A stretch of 24,321 nucleotides of DNA from Bog-1340 sp964513515 (GTDB lineage: Bacteria > Patescibacteriota > Minisyncoccia > Phycocordibacterales > GWA1-40-21), in the NCBI GenBank assembly GCA_964513515.1, contig CAZEMP010000006.1, positions 1 through 24,321 of the forward strand. The letters run 5' to 3'. Positions 1-5,693 of this stretch are shown here, in pieces (positions within the stretch are counted from its first letter, which is position 1; each line of letters opens with the position of its first letter). Below the pieces are notes generated by a model. The model saw only the letters and a list, made by a program, of their open reading frames with translations. It was not told the origin of the DNA and ran no database searches. Made by a program: the position numbers and the translations under genes.

Positions 1-538
1 TAGGCGGAACTAGCCTGTGATCCCTAGAGTAGCTTTTGTCCGATAATCTCCGGCCGCGTCTAACACGGACCGTCGGTTCACTTTGCTCTGCTTTCGCATC
101 TGCTCGACAAGTACGTCTCGCAGTTAAGCCGGCATTTGCCAATATGCTATCGGCACGGTTTCCATTCGCGCCTAGCCGACCTTAATAGACTCCTCCGTTA
201 CTTTTTAGGAGGATAGCGCCCCACTAAAACTACCCACCAGATACTGTTTCTATACGTTTTTTCCGTAAAGATTAGAATATATATTCAAAAAGAACGGTAT
301 TTCACTTGCGGATCCATCTTCCCCGAAAGAAAAACTTCAAATCCTCCCGTCTACGCTACGCATTCAAAACATATACTCAATACCAAGTTGCAGTAAAGCT
401 TCTAGGGTCTTTTCGTCTAACTGCAGGTAACCGGCATCTTCACCGGTATTGCATTTTCACCGAGCTGATCTTCGAGACAGTTCCCCACTCATTACACTAT
501 TCAAACGCGTCTGAACTTACCAGACAAGGAATTTCGCT

Positions 539-751
539 CAACCATTCCTCAAACATTGGACTCTATCTTAATCCTCTTTTTAAAAGCAGGATCCATGGCG
601 TTGGTCTCTTGTTAACCATGTTGCGGACTAATTACATATTACTATGTATTAGGTAGCTAATTATTTTGTGTAATTTCTAATTCATTTATCAAGGCCAGTA
701 AATTTTGCAACGGTCCTAGTCCTTCTGAAACCTTCTTTCGAAAGTTTCAGA
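539..751 (-). other. Group I-like intron in 23S rRNA after U1931
   Basis: The highly conserved 23S string CCUAAGGU|AGCGAAAUUCC is split by 213 nt, exactly after E. coli U1931. The 5' exon ends in U and the insert ends in G (base 539), as group I splicing requires. Near the 3' end, AAGATAGAGTCC (569-558) matches the conserved J8/7 plus 3' P7 segment. It is preceded by a P8-like hairpin (570-592) and, further upstream, by AAGAGACC, which can form P7 with the typical bulged A. A GGCCUUGA segment (694-687) can pair with exon UAAGGU to give a P1 ending in a U-G wobble. The insert begins with a 9-bp hairpin. No ORF of homing-endonuclease size is present, so it would be a minimal ribozyme about the size of the smallest known bacterial group I introns. 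P3-P6 were not resolved by eye. Confidence 0.78.
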
Positions 752-786
<35 letters not shown>

Positions 787-2135
787 CAGGGCTTACAACA
801 ATCACCACTACCCTTGCGGATAGCAACGTCGTTGGTTGACCTTCTGGCATTGGTCAAGTGTCACCTCCTATACATCCTCTTACGAGTTCGCAGGAAGCTG
901 TGTTTTTGATAAACAGTTGGCAGGGAAGCTTTTGATGCTACCCATATAAATATGGGCAAGCCTTATTGCTAACTTACGGCTGCTTTTTTGCCGAGTTCCT
1001 TGAAGATCTATCACTCGTTCACCTTACTCTACTCGAGCTAACCACCTGTGTCGGATTACGGTACGGTCTTTACATATTTAAGCTTAGAGATTTTTCTCGG
1101 AAGTTTGCTTTGATAAGTTCACCACGACGAATCGTAATGTTCATGCTGCGCTTTCAATCATCATTTAAGAAAGAATTCCGCATTTAACTAGAATTCTCAA
1201 TTACGCCACAAACGCAAATCCAATAATGCGCTTATCATACTAATCTTCGTCCTCCCATCGCAATATATAAAGGTCATGGAATATTAACCATGTGTCCATC
1301 GTGTTCGGCTATCGCCATCCACTTAGGGCCGACTAACCCTTCGCTGATTGTCATCGCGAAGGAAACCTTGGTTTTTCGGTGTGCGGGGTTCTCACCCGCA
1401 TTGTGGTTACTTGTGCCAACATTCTTACTTCAACACGCTCCAGTATGGGTCACCCCTTTACCTTCATCGCAGAGTTGAATACTCTCCTACCAATATAAAA
1501 ATTCGAAAATCTTTATAGTCCTAAGTTTCGGTACTATGTTTAACCCCGATTATCTGCGGCGCAAAATCTCTTAGTAAGTGAGCTGTTACGCTATCTTTAA
1601 AGGATGGCTGCCTCTAAGCCAACCTCCTTACTGTCTGAGAAAAATTACCACCTTAAGTGTACTTAACATAGATTTAGGGACCTTAAATTTAGATGCGGGC
1701 TGTTTCCCTTTTGACCATGGGGCTTAGCCTCCACAGTCTAACTGCCAGACATTTTATCTTGGGTATTCGGAGTTTGATAGGTCTTGCGGTATTTCTACCT
1801 GTCAAGACCTTCCAGTGCTCTACCCCCCAAGGGTAAATCTGACGCTAGCCCAAAAGCTATTTCGGAGAGAACCAGCTATTACCAGGCTCGATTAGCTTTT
1901 CACTTCAAATCTCAAGTCATCCGAGAGTATTGCACGGCTCACCGGTTCGGACCTCCCCTCTGATTTCTCAAAGGTTCATCCTGCTCAAGATTAGCTCGCT
2001 CTGGTTTCGGGTCTGATCTGTAAAATAAACGCACTATTCATACTCGGTTTCCCTATGGCTCCACCCGGCAAAGGGCTTAGCCTACTTCACAGATCAACTC
2101 GTTGGCTCATTCTTCAATAGGCACGCCGTGACGGA

Positions 2136-2270
2136 CAGCACATTATCTACGATATTTGTAAATTAAAATTTAAAAAATAAAATCAAAAAACCCCGCATCA
2201 TACTTTGATACAAGTTTTTTGGTTTTAGAGTTTTAACTTTCAAGATACAGACATCACATGCAATGTGCTG
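2136..2270 (-). other. Expanded helix 25 of 23S rRNA (possible intervening sequence)
   Basis: Between the conserved segments around E. coli 530 and 565, where E. coli has a helix of about 25 nt, this gene has about 135 nt. The tips pair through a 9-bp stem (CAGCACATT at 2136-2144 with AATGTGCTG at 2262-2270). The interior is very AT-rich and has a further AAAAAAC/GTTTTTT pairing. Helix 25 is a known position for RNase III-excised intervening sequences in other bacteria, so this could be a fragmentation site or simply an expansion segment. Confidence 0.7.
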
Positions 2271-2331
2271 CCCGCTCCGACTCCTTGTAGGCATACGGTT
2301 TCAGGTCTATTTCACCGCCCTCACCGGGCTG

Positions 2332-2368
<37 letters not shown>

Positions 2369-2582
2369 ATCTCTAACAATATTTAGCCTTACCGGTTAGT
2401 TCCGGCAGATTCCCTCAAGCTTTTCGTGTCCTGAGGTACTCAAGAATAATAACGGAAAAGATATTTTGCTTTCACTTACGGGACTATTACCCCCTAGGGT
2501 TCTGCTTCCCAGCAGATTCTGTTAACAAAATATTTTGTAACTTTTCTCATTTAAAAAATGACGTCATTATCTTACTACACCC

Positions 2583-2634
2583 CTCACTAACTTTATTCAC
2601 AAAATAAAATTATTTTATGTGCAAAGTTAGTGAG
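2583..2634 (-). other. Elongated hairpin in 23S rRNA domain I
   Basis: The variable helix that follows the conserved CAGCCCAAACC segment (near E. coli 270-280) is drawn out into a hairpin with a perfect 12-bp stem (2583-2594 with 2623-2634). Its AT-rich apical part is partly self-complementary. It is about 40 nt longer than the usual bacterial helix. Confidence 0.65.
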
Positions 2635-2942
2635 AGGTTTGGGCTGTTTCCTTTTCGCTCGCCGCTACTAGGGAAATGTCGTCACTTGCGTGACATTGTT
2701 TTCTATTCCTCCAGGTACTGAAATGTTTTACTTCCCTGGGTATGCAACTTGTATCAAGTACAAGATATCCAACAAAGTTGGATGGGTTTCCCCATTCGGA
2801 AATCTCCGGATCAAAGGTTGCTAAGCACCTCCCCGAAGCTTATCGCAGCTTTACTACGTCCTTCATCGCTTATTAGAGTCAAGGCATCCACCGTACGCCC
2901 TTAAATTTCCCATTAGGAAATTTAAAAACCACAATCTTTAAC

Positions 2943-3029
2943 TAGTTTACAATGTAAACTAATAAATTTGTTTTAACCTGTTATATGGAATCAATTCCTT
3001 ATAACAGTCTCGTCAAAATCGTTTGACGA
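2943..3029 (-). other. Three hairpins just upstream of mature 23S rRNA
   Basis: Three consecutive inverted repeats precede the 23S 5' end: TAGTTTAC/GTAAACTA (2943-2950 with 2954-2961), CTGTTAT/ATAACAG (2978-2984 with 3001-3007) and TCGTCAAA/TTTGACGA (3010-3017 with 3022-3029). In the precursor they would form stem-loops beside the mature end and may guide RNase processing. Confidence 0.55.
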
Positions 3030-3234
3030 ATTTTTTTAAATCATATCAACTTCTCTTCCAAAATTGATTGATTCACCTGCCTGTCTACAATACCTATAAA
3101 AGACCCAATCCACTTTCATGGAAAATTGGTGATACTGTGACAGAATGAAGATATAAATTTTAGTTATCCTCTTTTTGTTCAAAAGAGAATCTCTCAAATC
3201 CTTATCTTATTTTTCAAGTTTCAATCTTTCCGTG
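3030..3234 (-). other. Gene-free 23S leader segment
   Basis: This is part of a gene-free stretch from 2916 to 3603. No tRNA, 5S or convincing coding region was seen. It would be transcribed as precursor leader if the promoter at 3335-3362 drives the 23S gene. Confidence 0.5.
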
Positions 3235-3254
3235 AAAAAAACCGCTTGTGGCGG
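3235..3254 (-). terminator. Terminator-like hairpin inside the 23S leader
   Basis: Read on the minus strand, ACCGC-CACAA-GCGGT is followed directly by a run of seven T. It lies between the likely promoter and the 23S gene, about 75 nt after the expected start of transcription. It could be an attenuator or the end of a short transcript. The stem is only 5 bp, so strength is uncertain. Confidence 0.5.
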
Positions 3255-3334
3255 TCGGTAGAGACAACATAAAAAATGCCGACTATACTTTCCGTTTAAA
3301 TTGGCTTTTTGTTCAACATATCTGTGTAAGGACG

Positions 3335-3362
3335 AGTATATACGAAAGCGATATAAAGTCAA
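3335..3362 (-). promoter_or_regulatory. Probable sigma70 promoter for the 23S transcript
   Basis: A -35 TTGACT (3362-3357) and -10 TATACT (3340-3335) are separated by 16 nt on the minus strand. This is the best promoter match upstream of the 23S gene, with a start expected near 3328. The -35 lies in one arm of the palindrome at 3358-3409. Confidence 0.65.
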
Positions 3363-3409
3363 GAGAATAACGAGTCCTATTTTTGATAGGACTACTATAT
3401 TCTCTTGAC
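3358..3409. repeat. 52-nt two-tier palindrome over the 23S promoter
   Basis: Outer arms GTCAAGAGAATA/TATTCTCTTGAC are perfect over 12 bp (3358-3369 with 3398-3409). Inner arms AGTCCTAT/ATAGGACT are perfect over 8 bp (3373-3380 with 3386-3393). Each outer arm carries TTGAC. On the plus strand TTGACC (3405-3410) is 16 nt from TATAGC (3427-3432), so a weak divergent promoter is possible. The element could be an operator or a structured RNA from an upstream start. Confidence 0.6.
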
Positions 3410-3559
3410 CCAGTGCCCTTTTCAATTATAGCCATAATTTACAACATTATTTGAGACAATAATCACCATATAGAGTATGTTAATTTTAAATCAATATTTT
3501 AGAAAAGGTGCAGAGGTCAAGAAACTTATAATATTAATTAAATACTTATAAAAAAATTG

Positions 3560-3591
3560 AACCCCCGGTCTGCCGAAGCAGACCGGGGGTT
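3560..3591 (-). terminator. Strong intrinsic terminator after the 3604-4128 gene
   Basis: A perfect 14-bp G+C-rich stem is closed by a C(UUCG)G tetraloop. A T-rich tract follows on the minus strand (3556-3550). It ends the G+C-rich cassette and separates it from the 23S promoter region. Confidence 0.85.
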
Positions 3592-3603
3592 AAGCCCTCC
3601 AAA

Positions 3604-4128
3604 CTATGGTTGCGGGAGTACAAACCGCACCTTGCTTGAAGACGGCCAGACCGACTTGTTGACCAAGCTCTTGATGTTGGCGTAGAACTCACCGTTGATC
3701 GAGGTCACCCGAACAACGCAGAGTTTTTCACTTACCATGAAGAGAAAAGACATCGTGTAGCTCCCAGTACGAAACCATTCTTCGTGATTTTCAACGAAGG
3801 AAATGATCTGTGATTGTTCAAGACACAGGGAGTCCAACTTTTCTCCGAAACTACCGTACATATGAGCGAGTGTTCCGCTCTTCGTCATCTCGAAGATCTG
3901 GACAGCCATCTCCTTGGTTGGCAATCCTTGCACATCCGTATCCAGATTGTGCAGATCCTCATCCACACCACATGTGAAAAGGTCGACCGATTGAACGATC
4001 GTCCTTTTCCCATCAGTAGATCGAATAACGATTTTCTCATTCCCAGAAACAAGCCTGAGATAATCGGTATTCCGCCTACCCTCTACTTTTCTCCTAGATG
4101 TAACCGATGTTTTCATCGCTATTATCAC
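3604..4128 (-). CDS. Hypothetical protein, shorter paralogue of the 8609-9232 protein
   Basis: The 174-residue product has no function I can name. Its C-terminal ~100 residues match the 8609-9232 product closely: both have GSFGE-LD-LCL-QSQIISFV-NH--W, then FLF-V, a variable stretch with W, and a final RxVxPQP-like end. The N-terminal part (basic, TSRRKVEGRR) differs from the paralogue. There is no signal peptide or membrane segment, so it is probably cytosolic. Start choice is open: GTG at 4128 lies 3 nt after AAGGAG, and ATG at 4116 lies 15 nt after it. The coding G+C is near one half by eye, while neighbours are near one third, and the gene has its own promoter and terminator. This suggests a transferred or dispersed cassette. 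The conserved QSQII-FV-NH block might be a helical interaction module, but that is a guess. Confidence 0.8.
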   Translation of the reverse strand: MIIAMKTSVTSRRKVEGRRNTDYLRLVSGNEKIVIRSTDGKRTIVQSVDLFTCGVDEDLHNLDTDVQGLPTKEMAVQIFEMTKSGTLAHMYGSFGEKLDSLCLEQSQIISFVENHEEWFRTGSYTMSFLFMVSEKLCVVRVTSINGEFYANIKSLVNKSVWPSSSKVRFVLPQP

Positions 4129-4168
4129 CCGCTCCTTAAAATTTATACGAAAGAACTATTAGGTCAAT

Positions 4169-4197
4169 AGTCTATTCCTTATAGAAAAAAGTGTCAA
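4169..4197 (-). promoter_or_regulatory. Promoter of the 3604-4128 gene
   Basis: A -35 TTGACA (4197-4192) is followed after 17 nt by TAGACT (4174-4169). A second TTGACC at 4167-4162 with TAAATT 16 nt downstream could be an alternative. An inverted repeat ACTATT/AATAGT (4155-4160 with 4166-4171) overlaps this area and could be an operator. Confidence 0.5.
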
Positions 4198-4232
4198 TAG
4201 AAACAAAAATAAAATCTAGCAAACGCCAGGTC

Positions 4233-4997
4233 TTATTTTTTGTTTTCTATAATTTTATTTATTTCGTTTATAACAGATGAATATTTAGATTGGAGACTTT
4301 TTTTATATTTATCTTCCTGTTCCTTATTATCAGTTCTTCCATAATCACCAGATTTCATATCAACCAAAAAAATACTCCCGTCACTATTTACTTTAAATAT
4401 AGCCCTATCACTGTATGCTATTGATTTACCATTTTTTTCTAATAATTCTCTCTTTATGGAACTAAAACTAGTTTCTGTTTTAAGATCAGATTCACTATTC
4501 ATGGAAACGTCCATTTCGGCAAAAGCTTCCTCTAACGGCTCTATTTCACCAGGAACAATCATTAGTGCATCAATTCTACCATCTGGTTTTCCAGTTTTAA
4601 TATCATCTTCATCAAAAAAAAGACGAGTTTCTACGGTTCCAGATTCATCAGTATAAATTTTTTTTATAAAAATCCCCCTTCCCACATCTTCTACTCCAAT
4701 ATCATATATTGTATTTTTGTCTTTAAACTCCTTTCCGTATCTCTTTATTAAAGAACCGTTGATTGTCACCTTAAATGTTTTATCTGGATCATTTTTTACT
4801 ACAGCTTCTATTTTGGATATTTCCTTTTGCAATTGTTCAGGTTTTTTTGTTTCTAAACCCAACGCTTCATTACCCAATAACATACCAAAAAGTGCTGTTA
4901 TTTTTAATAATCGATTAGCTTTACTGACTTCTGTACTAGCTTCTTTATTTTGTTTTTCTTGTTCTAGATTAGATCCAGATTTTTCAAAATTAAACAT
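4233..4997 (-). CDS. Hypothetical protein with one hydrophobic segment
   Basis: The 254-residue product is not recognised. A Lys/Glu-rich N-terminus (about 1-28) precedes a hydrophobic stretch (LLKITALFGMLLG, about 30-43), which could be a weak membrane anchor or a non-classical signal. The rest is charged and soluble-looking. It contains an acidic loop, DEDDIKTGKPDGRID (about residues 129-143), whose spacing of acids resembles a calcium-binding loop. The C-terminus is a Lys-rich helix. It starts 10 nt after ndk and is probably co-transcribed with it, without an obvious Shine-Dalgarno sequence. AT-rich codon use matches the host. The loop reading is an inference; no family assignment is made. 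Confidence 0.75.
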   Translation of the reverse strand: MFNFEKSGSNLEQEKQNKEASTEVSKANRLLKITALFGMLLGNEALGLETKKPEQLQKEISKIEAVVKNDPDKTFKVTINGSLIKRYGKEFKDKNTIYDIGVEDVGRGIFIKKIYTDESGTVETRLFFDEDDIKTGKPDGRIDALMIVPGEIEPLEEAFAEMDVSMNSESDLKTETSFSSIKRELLEKNGKSIAYSDRAIFKVNSDGSIFLVDMKSGDYGRTDNKEQEDKYKKSLQSKYSSVINEINKIIENKK

Positions 4998-5007
4998 AAT
5001 GTTATAT

Positions 5008-5604
5008 TTATTCCATTATTCCATCCAAATTTATATCATAGAGAATTGATTCCTGAACAAGTTTATAGTTTATAACTTCATGATCTTTAAACCAAAGTTT
5101 TATTTCTGCATTTGCTTCGTCAACCGAGCCAGATGCGTGAATTAAATTTCTAACAGATCTACCGTCTTTATCAGACATTTGATATGAATCTAAAACAAAA
5201 TCACCTCGTATTGTTCCAACATCTGAAGTAAGAGGTTCTGTTCCACCTACAAGTTTTCTTACTATAGGTACGGCGTGGGCTCCTTGCCATACCATGGCTA
5301 GTACAGGACCGCTCGACATATATTTAATGAGATTATTCAAAACAATAGTACTGCTTTCTATTGGATCGTCTGTTGGTGGTTTAAGTCCTTTTTTTATATA
5401 ACTAGCTATAGTTTTTTCTCCAGTCTTTCTCATCCATTCAGGATCTAGAGTATAGTGTTTTTTTATCATCTCTTCAGTAGGCAAAAGCATTTTCATTGCT
5501 AAAAGCTTAAGACCGACTTTTTCAAATCTTCCTATCATCTCCCCCACTAAAGATCTCTGTACTCCATCTGGCTTTATTATGATAAATGTTTTTTCGTGTC
5601 GCAT
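5008..5604 (-). CDS. ndk: Nucleoside diphosphate kinase, extended form
   Basis: Transfers the gamma phosphate from ATP to nucleoside diphosphates through a phosphohistidine, balancing NTP and dNTP pools in the cytosol. The N-terminus FIIIKPDGVQR (7-17) is the family signature, with Lys11. The active-site His is His156 in NLIHASGS. GDF and the Ser/Asp-rich loop before it are also present. At 198 residues it is much longer than the usual 140-150. The extra length is an insert after Tyr51 (about 54-82, DPEWMRKTGEK...DDPIE) and a C-terminal tail after about 175. An insert at this place is known in some archaeal and CPR-type enzymes. It lies between the REP-like repeat and the 4233-4997 gene. No Shine-Dalgarno is visible. 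The catalytic residues are intact, so it should be active. Confidence 0.93.
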   Translation of the reverse strand: MRHEKTFIIIKPDGVQRSLVGEMIGRFEKVGLKLLAMKMLLPTEEMIKKHYTLDPEWMRKTGEKTIASYIKKGLKPPTDDPIESSTIVLNNLIKYMSSGPVLAMVWQGAHAVPIVRKLVGGTEPLTSDVGTIRGDFVLDSYQMSDKDGRSVRNLIHASGSVDEANAEIKLWFKDHEVINYKLVQESILYDINLDGIME

Positions 5605-5613
5605 GTTTTAAGT

Positions 5614-5688
5614 TGTCATTCCCGCGGAGGCGGGAATCTAGTTTTATTAAATTGACTTATCTGGATCCCCGCCTCCGCGAGGATGACA
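5614..5688. repeat. REP-type inverted repeat pair (REPIN/MITE-like)
   Basis: Two imperfect copies of a 28-nt unit of the form GTCATTCCCGCGGAGGCGGGAATC lie in opposite orientation (5614-5641 and 5661-5688) around a 19-nt AT-rich spacer. Each unit has its own CCCGC/GCGGG palindrome. The unit resembles the widespread GTCATTCCCGCG...GCGGGAATC repeats, such as neisserial dRS3. The pair fills the gap between the ATPase stop (5694) and the ndk start (5604). It could act as an mRNA-stabilising or terminating hairpin. No RAYT transposase is in the window. Confidence 0.75.
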
Positions 5689-5693
5689 CAAGT

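Noticed and set aside
398..410. 23S position 2057 is A instead of G (GACGAAAAGACCC)
   Set aside because: A2057 is common in many bacteria and A2058 is kept; not evidence of drug resistance.
3207..3425. 72-codon frame on the minus strand upstream of 23S
   Set aside because: It overlaps the promoter, palindrome and terminator-like hairpin, its composition is not protein-like, and it has no initiation signal.
3814..4170. 118-codon plus-strand frame opposite the 3604-4128 gene
   Set aside because: It is antisense to a gene with a conserved paralogue; no independent support.
5614..5688. CRISPR-like repeat pair
   Set aside because: Only two units, in inverted orientation, with a palindromic core; fits a REP-type element, not a CRISPR array.
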